From Variovorax atrisoli 110B (lineage in GTDB: Bacteria; Pseudomonadota; Gammaproteobacteria; Burkholderiales; Burkholderiaceae_C), in NCBI RefSeq assembly GCF_000382045.1, contig NZ_KB907460.1:124001-188000 (forward strand): a stretch of 64,000 bases of DNA, written 5' to 3'. Shown one piece after another: positions 1 to 8,099 of this stretch. The notes beneath the pieces are model-generated. The model was not told the origin of the DNA. It searched no databases and was given only the letters and a program-made list of their open reading frames with translations. The translations under genes were made by a program, and so were the position numbers. Every line of letters begins with the position of its first letter. Position 1 is the stretch's first letter.

Positions 1-2766
1 CGCCACGCCGTTGATCTCGATGGCCTTGTCCAGCGCCTCCGCCGACAGCGGCACATGGCCCTTCTGGAAGGCGAAGCCCAGCAGGAACAGGTTGGCCGCG
101 ATCGCGTCGCCCATGAGACGCGTGGCCAGCTGAGTCGCATCGACGAAGTCGGCGCGGCCTTCCACCGATTCCTCGATGAGCGCGCGCACCTGCGCCGCCG
201 GGAACTGCCAGTCGGGCTGCTGCGCGAAATGGCCCGTGGGCTGCTCGAAGGTGTTGACCAGCGCATAGGTGCGGCCCGGCCGCATCCGCGCGATGGCGTC
301 GGGCGCGCCGGCCGTGAGCATGTCGCAGCCCAGGATCAGGTCGGCCTCGCCGGTGGGAATGCGCTGTGCCTTCAGCTGCGCCGCATCTCGCGCGATGCGC
401 ACGTGCGAGGTCACCGAGCCGTTCTTCTGCGACATGCCCGTCATGTCGAGCACGCTCACGCCCTTGCCCTCGAGGTGCGCCGCCATGCCGATCAGCGCGC
501 CGATGGTGATGACGCCCGTGCCGCCGATGCCGGTGATCAGGATGTTGTGCATGCCGTCGAGCGCAAGCTGCTTCGGCTGCGGCAGCGAGGCTTCTTCGGC
601 CGCGGCCTTGGTGGCGACCGGCGCCTGCCTGCGCGGCTTCACGCCTTCGACCGTCACGAAGCTGGGGCAGAAGCCCTTGATGCACGACTCGTCGGCATTG
701 CAGGCGCTCTGGTCCACCGCGCGCTTCAGGCCCAGCTCGGTCTGCCTGGGCAGCAAGGCGGTGCAGTTCGACTGCTCGCCGCAGTCGCCACAGCCTTCGC
801 ACACCGCCTCGTTGATGAACACGCGCCGCGCGGCCTGCGGGAACTCGCCCTTCTTGCGGCGGCGACGCTTCTCGGCGGCGCACACCTGGTCGTAGATCAG
901 CACCGAGACGCCCTCGAACTCGCGCAGCTCGCGCTGCACCGCGTCCATGCTGTCGCGATGGTGCACGGTGAGCACGAAGCCATCCCGGTCGGGCGGCAGC
1001 ACGCTGCGGTCGGCCCAGCGCGACGGGTCTTCGGCCACCAGCGCGAGGCGCTTCACGCCCTCGGCCGCCATCTGGTGCGCGATGCGCGGCACGGTGATGG
1101 GGCCGTCCACCGGCTGGCCGCCGGTCATCGCCACCGCGTCGTTGTAGAGGATCTTGTAGGTGATGTTCACGCCCGCCGCCACGGCCGCGCGAATGGCGAG
1201 CGAGCCCGAGTGGTAGTAGGTGCCGTCGCCCAGGTTCGCGAACACGTGCCTGCGCTTGGAGAACCAGGCCTGCCCCAGCCACGGCGCGCCTTCGCCGCCC
1301 ATGTGCGTGGTCGTGCGGTTGTGCTCGGGGTAGATGGCGGTGGCCATCACGTGGCAGCCGATGCCCGCGAGCGCGAGGCTGCCTTCGGGCACCTTGGTCG
1401 AGGTGTTGTGCGGGCAGCCCGAGCAGTACCAGGCCGGTCGCGAGGGCGTGGCGACGGCCTTGCCCAGCACCACGTCCTTCGCGTCGAGGATGGCGAGCCG
1501 CATGCGGATGCGGTCGCTGGTGTGGAAGCGCGCCACGCGCCCCGCGATCACGCGCGCGATCTGCGCCACCGAGAAATCGGCCGTGGCCGGAAGCAGCCAC
1601 TTGCCGCGCGGATGCGCTCCCCATTCGCCCTGCTCGTCGAACTTGCCGATCACGCGCGGGCGCACGTCCTCGCGCCAGTTGTAGAGATGCTCCTTGAGCT
1701 GGTACTCGACGATCTGGCGCTTCTCTTCCACCACCAGGATCTCTTCAAGACCGTCGGCGAACTCGCGGATCGAATCGGGCTCCAGCGGCCACGGCATCGA
1801 CACCTTGAATAGCCTTATGCCGATGCGTGCCGCCTCGTCGGCGTCGATGCCCAATTCTTCCAGCGCTTCGAGCACGTCGCGGTACGACTTGCCCGAAGCC
1901 ACGATGCCGAGGCGCGCCTTCGGCGAATCGATGGTCACGCGGTTGAGCCGGTTGGCGCGCGCATAGGCGATGGCGGCGTAGATCTTGTAGTCCTGCATCA
2001 GCGCTTCCTGCTTGCGCGCCTGCACGCCGAGCGTGTCGGTCGACAGGCGCGCATGCACGCCGCCGGGCGGGAAGACGAAGTCGGAAGGCAGCTGGGTGTG
2101 CACGTCGAGCACGCCGGCCGGAATGGAGCCCGAAGACTCCACCGTATCGGCCAGCGCCTTGAAGCCCACCGGCAGCCCGGCGAAGCGCGACATCGCGAAG
2201 CCGTGCAGGCCGAGCTCGATGTACTCCTCCACGCTTTGCGGATAGAGCATCGGGATCATCGACGCGGCGAACAGGTGGTCGCTCTGGTTCGGCAGCGTGG
2301 ACGAAGACGCGCCATGGTCGTCGCCCGCCACCAGCAGCACACCCCCGTGGGGCGAGGTGCCCGCGTGGCTCATGTGCTTGAACACGTCGCCGCAGCGGTC
2401 CACGCCCGGCGCCTTGCCGTACCACATCGCGAAGACGCCATCGACGGCGGACTCGCCCGTCAGGTGCACCTGCTGCGTGCCCCAGACGGCGGTGGCGGCC
2501 AGCTCCTCGTTCACGCCGGGCAAGAACTTCACGGCGTTGGCTTCGAGCTGTGGCTGCGCCTTCCACAGCGCTTCGTCCAGGCCGCCCAGCGGCGAGCCGC
2601 GGTAGCCCGAGACGAAGCCCGCGGTGTTCAGCCCGGCCTTCTGGTCGCGCCATTTCTGCACGAGCATGAGGCGCACCAGTGCCTGGATGCCGCTGAGGTA
2701 GATCCGGCCTTCGGTGGCCGTGTATTTGTCGTCCAGCGCAACGCTGGCCAGTTCGTGGGATGCCAT
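1..2766 (-). CDS. Indolepyruvate:ferredoxin oxidoreductase, fused subunits (3' end off window)
   Basis: The first 922 codons are present and the frame is still open at base 1, so the C-terminus lies outside the window. The start is the ATG at 2766 (MASHELASVALDDKY). The N-terminal part resembles the pyrimidine-binding domain of the IorA side (GFVSGYRGSPLGGLD). A TPP-binding segment with GDGTYYHSGSLA lies near residue 510. A ferredoxin-like cysteine cluster CEGCGDC begins near residue 656. An IorB-like 2-oxoacid oxidoreductase gamma domain (NILITGIGGTGVITIG) follows. The family oxidatively decarboxylates aryl-pyruvates from aromatic amino acid breakdown to aryl-acetyl-CoA in the cytoplasm. The single-polypeptide form of about 1200 residues is usual in proteobacteria. 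It is divergent from the LysR gene at 3035, which may control it. Confidence 0.93.
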   Translation of the reverse strand, partial: MASHELASVALDDKYTATEGRIYLSGIQALVRLMLVQKWRDQKAGLNTAGFVSGYRGSPLGGLDEALWKAQPQLEANAVKFLPGVNEELAATAVWGTQQVHLTGESAVDGVFAMWYGKAPGVDRCGDVFKHMSHAGTSPHGGVLLVAGDDHGASSSTLPNQSDHLFAASMIPMLYPQSVEEYIELGLHGFAMSRFAGLPVGFKALADTVESSGSIPAGVLDVHTQLPSDFVFPPGGVHARLSTDTLGVQARKQEALMQDYKIYAAIAYARANRLNRVTIDSPKARLGIVASGKSYRDVLEALEELGIDADEAARIGIRLFKVSMPWPLEPDSIREFADGLEEILVVEEKRQIVEYQLKEHLYNWREDVRPRVIGKFDEQGEWGAHPRGKWLLPATADFSVAQIARVIAGRVARFHTSDRIRMRLAILDAKDVVLGKAVATPSRPAWYCSGCPHNTSTKVPEGSLALAGIGCHVMATAIYPEHNRTTTHMGGEGAPWLGQAWFSKRRHVFANLGDGTYYHSGSLAIRAAVAAGVNITYKILYNDAVAMTGGQPVDGPITVPRIAHQMAAEGVKRLALVAEDPSRWADRSVLPPDRDGFVLTVHHRDSMDAVQRELREFEGVSVLIYDQVCAAEKRRRRKKGEFPQAARRVFINEAVCEGCGDCGEQSNCTALLPRQTELGLKRAVDQSACNADESCIKGFCPSFVTVEGVKPRRQAPVATKAAAEEASLPQPKQLALDGMHNILITGIGGTGVITIGALIGMAAHLEGKGVSVLDMTGMSQKNGSVTSHVRIARDAAQLKAQRIPTGEADLILGCDMLTAGAPDAIARMRPGRTYALVNTFEQPTGHFAQQPDWQFPAAQVRALIEESVEGRADFVDATQLATRLMGDAIAANLFLLGFAFQKGHVPLSAEALDKAIEINGVA

Positions 2767-2956
2767 GACTGAAAAAGACTCCGGGTAGGACTCGTCGGAA
2801 TGCGGGCATGGCCCCGGTAGAGGGCCGGCTCGCGGAACGCCCCGGCGGGGTAGACGCCGGGACAGCAACGATTCTTCCGCCTCGTCCACGGAAAGTGCTT
2901 CTTCGTTTTGGCAAAGAGCGATCCATTCCGGAAGATCTGTCTTCTGCAGGTGCAAT

Positions 2957-2977
2957 CCTCCGAAAGTATTTCGGAGG
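2957..2977. promoter_or_regulatory. Perfect palindrome in the ior/lysR intergenic region
   Basis: Arms CCTCCGAAA (2957-2965) and TTTCGGAGG (2969-2977) match 9 of 9 around a 3-bp spacer. The site lies 57 bp upstream of the LysR start and about 190 bp upstream of the divergent oxidoreductase start. It is not followed by a T-run, so it does not look like a terminator. Position and symmetry suit an operator for the LysR protein or another dimeric regulator. That role is inferred. Confidence 0.45.
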
Positions 2978-3034
2978 AGGCTGCGGCTCCCGCCGGCCCG
3001 ACAATGTCGGCCTTGCAGACCTCCCCCGCACCCC

Positions 3035-3922
3035 ATGAGACCCGACCTCGATTCGCTGGCGCTCTTCCTTCGCGCCATTGAGCACGGCAGCCTGTCGAAG
3101 GCCGCAGCCGAGAGCCACATGGTGCTGTCGGCCGCCAGCCGCCGCCTCGCCATCCTCGAAGAGCAACTGGGCGTGGCGCTGCTCAACCGCAGCTCGAAGG
3201 GCGTGACGCCGACCGGCGCCGGCGAGTCGCTGGCCATGCATGCGCGGCAGATCCTGCGCGACGTCGACCGCATGCGCGCCGACCTCTCGGACTACGCGCA
3301 GGGCGCCACCGGCCGTGTGAGGCTGCATGCCAACGCATCGGCCATGGGCCAGTTCCTGCCCGACGACGTGGCGAGCTTCCGCCAGCGCTACCCGGAGATC
3401 CGCGTGAGCGTCGAAGAGCACCGCAGCGTATACATCGTGCAGGCCATCCGCGACCGGCAGGCCGACGTCGGCGTCATCACCAGCGAGGCGGCCGACCCGG
3501 CGCTGCACTTCATTCCCTACCGCACCGATCGACTCGTGGCCATCGTGCGGCAGAAACATCCGTGGCGCGGCCGCGAGGTGTCGTTCGAGGAACTGCTCGA
3601 CTACGACTTCGTCGGCCTGGAAGACGACTCCGCCATCTCCCGCACCATGGAAGACGCCGCGATGAGCGCACGCAAGGTGCTGCGCCTGCGCGTGCGCGTG
3701 AAGAGCTTCGAGGCCGTGTGCCGGATGATCGAAGCGGGCATGGGCGTGGGCATCCTGCCCGAAGGCGCTGCAGTGGCCTATCGCAAGGAGATGAAGCTGC
3801 GCTTCATCAATCTCACCGACGCGTGGGCCTCGCGCCGGATGTACCTGTGCACGCGGCAGGAGGCGTTGAGCTTTCCGCAGCGGAGGCTGGTGGATCACCT
3901 GCTGGCGCGCGGGATGTCGTGA
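3035..3922 (+). CDS. LysR-family transcriptional regulator
   Basis: A 295-aa protein of normal family length. Residues 4-63 form the N-terminal winged helix (SLSKAAAESHMVLSAASRRL followed by an EEQLGVALLNR segment). Residues 90-290 form the two-lobed periplasmic-binding-protein-like effector domain, with GMGVGILPEG near residue 240. It is divergently transcribed from the indolepyruvate oxidoreductase gene, the classical arrangement for a LysR activator and its target. Control of aryl-pyruvate oxidation is therefore the simplest guess. The inducer cannot be read from the sequence. The ATG at 3035 has only a weak ribosome-binding site but matches the usual LysR N-terminus. Confidence 0.9.
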   Translation: MRPDLDSLALFLRAIEHGSLSKAAAESHMVLSAASRRLAILEEQLGVALLNRSSKGVTPTGAGESLAMHARQILRDVDRMRADLSDYAQGATGRVRLHANASAMGQFLPDDVASFRQRYPEIRVSVEEHRSVYIVQAIRDRQADVGVITSEAADPALHFIPYRTDRLVAIVRQKHPWRGREVSFEELLDYDFVGLEDDSAISRTMEDAAMSARKVLRLRVRVKSFEAVCRMIEAGMGVGILPEGAAVAYRKEMKLRFINLTDAWASRRMYLCTRQEALSFPQRRLVDHLLARGMS

Positions 3923-3955
3923 GGCTCTGGCTCGGCTTCGGGGGCGTTCAGGGCG

Positions 3956-4053
3956 ACGCTCACGCCGACGGGGTACCTTGCTCCGCGAATGTCCTCCGCC
4001 CTTCGGGCTCCCCCTTTATTTCGCTGCGCAAGGCACCCCATCGGCGTGGGCGT
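3956..4053. repeat. 98-bp imperfect inverted repeat downstream of lysR
   Basis: The left arm 3956-3989 and the reverse complement of 4020-4053 agree at 29 of 34 positions; both contain the core CACGCCGA(C/T)GGGGT(A/G)CCTTGC. The centre holds a small GCCC-TTC-GGGC stem. It begins 33 bp after the lysR stop codon. It has the look of a dispersed intergenic palindromic element and could act as a transcription terminator or mRNA stabiliser. Copy number cannot be judged from this window. Confidence 0.55.
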
Positions 4054-4332
4054 TTTGGAGCCGCTTCGGGCTGATATGGCTCGGGGCTTGCGAGGTCTGC
4101 CACGGGGTGTCGCGGAAGCTGCATTTGTTGGCAGTCTGTGCGACTTCGTGCTGCAGCAGCGGCTGCTTTGCCGGGTTCTTCTCTAGAGTGAATGCCCCTG
4201 TCACTCGATACCCCAACAAGGGGAGCAGAAAGGCCCACACACCAAGCCACCACCGAGATGTTCGAAGGCTGCTTGCCTCGCGGCAGGTCGTCGGTGCGAA
4301 AGCACTGATGCAGATGCGAGGTATCAAAAGGC

Positions 4333-4365
4333 GACGGCCAGGGTGTCACTAGCACCCCGGCCGTC
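4333..4365 (+). promoter_or_regulatory. Leader hairpin upstream of the 90-aa gene
   Basis: Arms 4333-4345 and 4353-4365 pair at 12 of 13 positions around a 7-base loop (TCACTAG). No T-run follows. The GGAGG ribosome-binding site begins 25 bases downstream (4390) and the ATG is at 4407. It is therefore more likely a 5' untranslated-region structure or protein-binding site than a terminator. Confidence 0.4.
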
Positions 4366-4406
4366 TAACCAAGTTCGTGCAACTACCTTGGAGGAAACGC
4401 ACAAAA

Positions 4407-4679
4407 ATGGCTACCAAGACTATAGCCCGGCCAACTACGCCGGTAGCTTCCGCAGAAACCGCCCAACAAGATCCGGCGGATCTTCTCGAAAACACCCTCA
4501 CTCAGCTCGAAGCTCTCCTGTGGGTCTGCCACGGTGAAGAGATCGACTGGTGCAGCGGGGATGGACCTCGGCAACTCAACAATCTGCTTTGGCTTGCGGC
4601 CGAGATGGCGCGCAAGGCTGGAGATCTGTTCCAGATGAACGAGAAGGGGCGGCGTGGGGCGCCTGGATCTGGCGGTTGA
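4407..4679 (+). CDS. Small hypothetical protein (90 aa)
   Basis: Begins at an ATG preceded by GGAGG 12 bases upstream; an in-frame ATG at 4377 lies before that site and is less likely. The product starts MATKTIARPTTP. It has a disordered Thr/Ala-rich N-terminus, a predicted helical core (NTLTQLEALLWVCHGEEIDW and a following LLWLAAEMARKAGDLF segment) and a Gly-rich tail. Two cysteines are present. I do not recognise the family. The strong ribosome-binding site and the leader hairpin argue that it is expressed. Confidence 0.55.
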   Translation: MATKTIARPTTPVASAETAQQDPADLLENTLTQLEALLWVCHGEEIDWCSGDGPRQLNNLLWLAAEMARKAGDLFQMNEKGRRGAPGSGG

Positions 4680-4802
4680 TTGCTGGTCTGCGGGCTGCGG
4701 GTTCGCGGCCCGACAGGAGCCAACTATCTATAGCTAGCTCCCTTTGCGATAAAGCCTCAGAATACGCCGCGCCGGTCTGGTCCCTCAAAGTGGAGTTCCG
4801 AT

Positions 4803-5729
4803 ATGAAGAATCGCTTCGCGCTCGTGCTCGCGCTGTTGACTTCCATGCTCTGCATTGCGAATGCGGCAGCACAGCCGACCTTCCCGAGTAGCTTCAAGAC
4901 CCGGACCGTCACCACTGCGGATGGCGCAAGCATCTTCGTCCGCTCCGGCGGTGCTGGTCCCGCCGTGGTGCTCATTCATGGATTCGGCGACACGGGCGAC
5001 ATGTGGGCCCCGCTGGCGCAAGAGCTGGCAAAGACGCACCTGGTGATCGTCCCAGACCTCCGCGGTATGGGGAAATCGTCAAAGGCCGCCAGTGGCTACG
5101 ACAAGAAATCGCAGGCTTTAGACATCCGCGCGGTCGTGACTGCACTGAAGCAGGACAACACCGCTGTCGTCGGCCATGACATCGGCACGATGGTCGCGTA
5201 TGCGTATGCGGCCAGCTACCCCGACAAAGTCGACAAGCTCGTCGTGATGGACGCACCCGTGCCCGGCATCGCTCCATGGGACCAGATCATCCTGTGGCCG
5301 GCGCTATGGCACTTCAATGCCGGTGGCCGCGATTTCGAGCGACTGGTGGCCGGCAGGGAGCGCATCTATCTCGACCGGTTCTGGAACGAGTTCGCCGGCA
5401 CGCCCTCGAAAATCGACGAGGCAACGCGGCGCCACTACACCAAGCTCTACGCGCAGCCGGGCGCGATGCGCGCCGCCTTCGCTCAGTTCAATACCATCGC
5501 CAAGAGCGACGTCGCCGACAACATCGCGTTCTCCAAGACCAAGCTCCCCATGCCGGTGCTCGCCATCGGCGGAGAGAAATCCTTCGGCGAGAACATGGCG
5601 ATCGTCATGCGCAATGCGGCAACCAATGTGCGCGGGGAAGTCGTACCAGGCGCAGGGCATTGGTTGATGGAGGAGAGCACCGGTGCCACGGTCGGGTTGA
5701 TCGAAAAATTTCTGGCCGCTTCGCAGTAG
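4803..5729 (+). CDS. Secreted alpha/beta hydrolase, epoxide-hydrolase-like
   Basis: A 308-aa protein with a clear signal peptide (residues 1-24, ending ANAAAQ). The alpha/beta-hydrolase fold shows HGFG (59-62, oxyanion region), a DLRGMGKS turn near residue 85, a nucleophile elbow GHDIG with Asp126, and the catalytic His at 286 in GAGHW. Asp rather than Ser at the elbow is typical of epoxide hydrolases and haloalkane or fluoroacetate dehalogenases, which use an ester intermediate. Export to the periplasm would suit detoxification of a reactive extracellular compound, but the substrate is unknown. It stands alone in its orientation among small unknown genes. A GGAG lies about 8 bases before the ATG. 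Confidence 0.85.
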   Translation: MKNRFALVLALLTSMLCIANAAAQPTFPSSFKTRTVTTADGASIFVRSGGAGPAVVLIHGFGDTGDMWAPLAQELAKTHLVIVPDLRGMGKSSKAASGYDKKSQALDIRAVVTALKQDNTAVVGHDIGTMVAYAYAASYPDKVDKLVVMDAPVPGIAPWDQIILWPALWHFNAGGRDFERLVAGRERIYLDRFWNEFAGTPSKIDEATRRHYTKLYAQPGAMRAAFAQFNTIAKSDVADNIAFSKTKLPMPVLAIGGEKSFGENMAIVMRNAATNVRGEVVPGAGHWLMEESTGATVGLIEKFLAASQ

Positions 5730-5890
5730 GCTGTCGGCGCACATCTGTTGGCGAACGTCGGCTTCAGAGAAGCGCGAGGGAACGCAACAGGCCCGTTGCT
5801 CCAACGATCTGCTTGGCTGCGGCTGGCCAAGACCAGACCTTCGTGGTCGGGGCAGAATGTGCTTAAAAGCAGCCGTTCCCGGGGCACGAG

Positions 5891-6148
5891 ATGAAATTTC
5901 GCATCGAACACATCTTTCACCAGCAGCGTCCTGTGTCGCTCTTTGCGCGACAGCTCGAACCGGGTGAGTTCGCTGTCTCTGAGAGGTCTCGCTTGGGTGG
6001 GGTGCCCATCAAGCCTTACCTATCCCAACCTCGGGCGCTGACCACGGACGGGCAGCCGGACATTACGGTCTTCACGTTCGTGCTCGCCACTGCCAACGAT
6101 TTGCCGAGACTTCAGGTAGGCCAAGATGCTGAACTCGAAGATGCGTGA
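5891..6148 (+). CDS. Hypothetical protein (85 aa)
   Basis: MKFRIEHIFHQQRPVSLFARQLEPG begins a small, mostly beta-predicted acidic protein without signal peptide or membrane segment. It ends in an LQVGQDAELEDA-type tail. There is no strong ribosome-binding site, but the N-terminal composition is protein-like and differs from the GC-rich shadow frames around it. Its family is not recognised. It sits in a run of small genes spaced 150-200 bases apart, all on the plus strand. Confidence 0.5.
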   Translation: MKFRIEHIFHQQRPVSLFARQLEPGEFAVSERSRLGGVPIKPYLSQPRALTTDGQPDITVFTFVLATANDLPRLQVGQDAELEDA

Positions 6149-6218
6149 CGCGTCTCGGCCAGATGCAGTCGCTCTTCAGCAGAGTTCAGTTCTTTGATTC
6201 AACAAAGGGGCGTGAAAA

Positions 6219-6308
6219 ATGCAGACTCCGAAGAGTCAGTCGATGTGGGGAAGACTTATCAAACGCCTCAAACTGGCGCTACTTCGGAGCGGGGCGAAGA
6301 CTGACTGA
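6219..6308 (+). CDS. Possible 29-aa cationic peptide gene
   Basis: ATG at 6219 is preceded by AAGGGG with 9-base spacing, one of the better ribosome-binding sites in this stretch. The 29-codon frame encodes MQTPKSQSMWGRLIKRL followed by a short basic tail, with seven Lys/Arg residues and an amphipathic-looking middle. It ends at TGA 6306-6308, 36 bases before the next gene at 6345. It may be a leader peptide, a small protein or chance. Only the ribosome-binding site and composition support it. Confidence 0.25.
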   Translation: MQTPKSQSMWGRLIKRLKLALLRSGAKTD

Positions 6309-6344
6309 GCCCGGCCAAAAACAGACATCTAGACAAGATTTCCC

Positions 6345-6701
6345 ATGTCTTCAGCACTTGCCTTCTACGACCACATTTGCTGGGGGACTAACGCCGCGGT
6401 CCACGACATCCTCGGGAGGGCGGCATCGATTGCAGCTGAGCGCTATGGGGTCGCCGATCCGGTATCACAGCTACTTGCACGCGAGCTAGCAGAGTACTGG
6501 GGAGGCAAGGTCGTAAACCTGAGTGAAGCCGATCTGCCTGTCGATCAGCTTTTTGAGGTTCTCACTGCCGCCCGCGAACAAGCTTGTGCGAGCGATGAGT
6601 TCACTACGATGGGTCGGAGTTGGCTCACTGACGCAATGGCGACGTTCTGCAAGGAAGTGGAAACGGCAACTAAGCCGCCAAGACGAACTGTGCCTAAGTA
6701 G
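6345..6701 (+). CDS. Hypothetical protein (118 aa)
   Basis: MSSALAFYDHICWGTNAAVHD begins a soluble, largely helical protein with two cysteines in the C-terminal half and one near residue 13. No signal peptide, membrane helix or known motif is visible. The ribosome-binding site is poor. The stretch is less GC-rich than the window average, as in its neighbours. I cannot name a family; small orphan genes of this kind often sit in accessory regions. Confidence 0.5.
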   Translation: MSSALAFYDHICWGTNAAVHDILGRAASIAAERYGVADPVSQLLARELAEYWGGKVVNLSEADLPVDQLFEVLTAAREQACASDEFTTMGRSWLTDAMATFCKEVETATKPPRRTVPK

Positions 6702-6838
6702 CACGGTGCAGTGTGGCTCCGCGTGCACATTCTCACATCCACAGACATGGCAAGATTTGGCCAGGAGCGGAAGTTCGTGCACGACGGCTTTCAGGTAGGC
6801 TATCCAGAAGACCACCTTACCAATCGTGAAGGCTGCCC

Positions 6839-7159
6839 ATGGAATCCTATTCAACGCGCTGCCTGTTCGAGTGGGAACCTCGAGACGGACAGAAGAAGGC
6901 TCATCTATACGAGGAGCGCATCACGTTGTGGCAAGCCGAGTCCGCAGACGAGGCCATAGAGATGGCGGAACGCGAGGCGAAAGCCTATGCAGGGGAAGAC
7001 TCGACCTTCCTTGACGTTTGCCAGTCCTATTGGCTCGTTGATCCCGTTGCGGCGTCGGGCGTCGAGGTCTTCTCTCTGTTGCGCGAGAGCGACCTTGAGC
7101 CGGATGCGTACATCAACGCGTTCTTCGAGACTGGCGACGAGCACCAGCGTAACGACTAG
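6839..7159 (+). CDS. DUF4288-like protein
   Basis: A 106-aa protein with the DUF4288 look: an aromatic N-terminal strand (CLFEWEP), then YEERITLWQAESADEAIEMA, followed by an acidic C-terminal half. A GAAGG ribosome-binding site lies 7 bases before the ATG. The biochemical role of DUF4288 proteins is not established. They are often found as small cytoplasmic genes in accessory or immunity-like clusters, which fits the neighbours here. Recognition rests on the ITLW-AxSxDEAIExAE pattern. Confidence 0.65.
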   Translation: MESYSTRCLFEWEPRDGQKKAHLYEERITLWQAESADEAIEMAEREAKAYAGEDSTFLDVCQSYWLVDPVAASGVEVFSLLRESDLEPDAYINAFFETGDEHQRND

Positions 7160-7360
7160 GCCTGCGGGGGCATCCCTGCAAGCTCTCTCTCGATTTTTGT
7201 CTGCTCCAGGACAGCAAATTCACGCGCTCCAATTTCTGCTGTGGGCCGAGGCTGTGTGAAAACGTGCGGCGCTCGTGTTTTCGTGGGTGGTCAAACCATT
7301 CCTTAAGCCTCAATCGTCGATCGTGGCGCGATCTGAGAGGTCGACTTTCAAGAGATCAGC

Positions 7361-7882
7361 ATGACGGCAGCGTTTTTACACAGCCTCGGCCCGAAGCTGC
7401 CAGTCGCCAAATCCGAAGGAGGACATTCAAGTAAAGTCGTTCGCCCGCGAGCATCAGCGAACTGCCATGCCTACGACATTACCCCGAACCATCAGCCTCG
7501 TGACTTGCAGCACGCGCGAGATGACAGTGCGGCATTCCTTCGGGAATCGCTTGGCCTTTGCGAACGCAGCAAGGACGTGACAAACCGTCCGGATGCCCCG
7601 AGCCGCCGGCGGCCGTGGCTACAGTCGATGGTGGCTCTCGCCGTCGCGACATTCATCGGCTGGGGGTGCTTTATGGGCGCGAGCGAGGTGGTGGAAAGCC
7701 TGCGCACCGGGGTGCTCAACAACCGCAAAGGACCTGACATCCTTGCAGCAGAGCAGCCCGTCATTTACTGGGCCCTGATCGGCTTCTACACGGCGGCAAC
7801 TCTGACTGCCGCCGGTTTGGGGCTTTTGGTGCTGGCCATTGCCGTGCGCGATCTGATCGGTGCAAGAGGTCCGGATCGATGA
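7361..7882 (+). CDS. Hypothetical protein with two membrane segments
   Basis: A 173-aa frame. Residues 1-85 are polar and look disordered. Then come two hydrophobic stretches, the first around residues 88-108 (LQSMVALAVATFIGWGCFMG) and the second around 135-160 (YWALIGFYTAATLTAAGLGL), and a short basic tail. This suits a small inner-membrane protein with a cytoplasmic N-terminus. The true start may be internal because the first 80 residues carry little signal. Family not recognised; no operon partner is visible. Confidence 0.45.
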   Translation: MTAAFLHSLGPKLPVAKSEGGHSSKVVRPRASANCHAYDITPNHQPRDLQHARDDSAAFLRESLGLCERSKDVTNRPDAPSRRRPWLQSMVALAVATFIGWGCFMGASEVVESLRTGVLNNRKGPDILAAEQPVIYWALIGFYTAATLTAAGLGLLVLAIAVRDLIGARGPDR

Positions 7883-8099
7883 ATGCGTCGTCCACACGCT
7901 TGGTGAACCGCGTGCCGGCGGTGACCAGCCTGTTGTCGGTTGTCCGTCCGGCGCAGTTCTCCCGGCCGACTGTGGCCAGGCTCTAGCCATTCACGCGCCC
8001 CGCGAAGAAATCGCGCTGACAATGCAAACTCCTCTGCGGGAGCCCCGGACGATCGCCTGCATCTGATCGGCCCTCAGGTCGTCAAGCCTCCATCCTCGT

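Larger units (their letters stand above)
3923..4406. other. Gene-poor stretch with inverted repeat and leader hairpin
   Basis: No convincing gene is seen in these 484 bases. They hold a 98-bp imperfect inverted repeat (3956-4053), about 280 bases of mixed-composition DNA, and a strong hairpin (4333-4365) ahead of the 90-aa gene at 4407. Short frames on both strands have no ribosome-binding site and run through the repeat. Confidence 0.5.

Noticed and set aside
1745..3898. A 717-codon minus-strand frame spanning the oxidoreductase start and the lysR gene
   Set aside because: It covers two well-supported genes in other frames and has no recognisable domain; stop codons are merely scarce in this composition.
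4016..4327. A minus-strand frame with a hydrophobic stretch (SRWWLGVWAFLLPLLGY)
   Set aside because: The frame runs into the inverted repeat, has no ribosome-binding site and no family. The hydrophobic stretch alone is not enough to call a gene.
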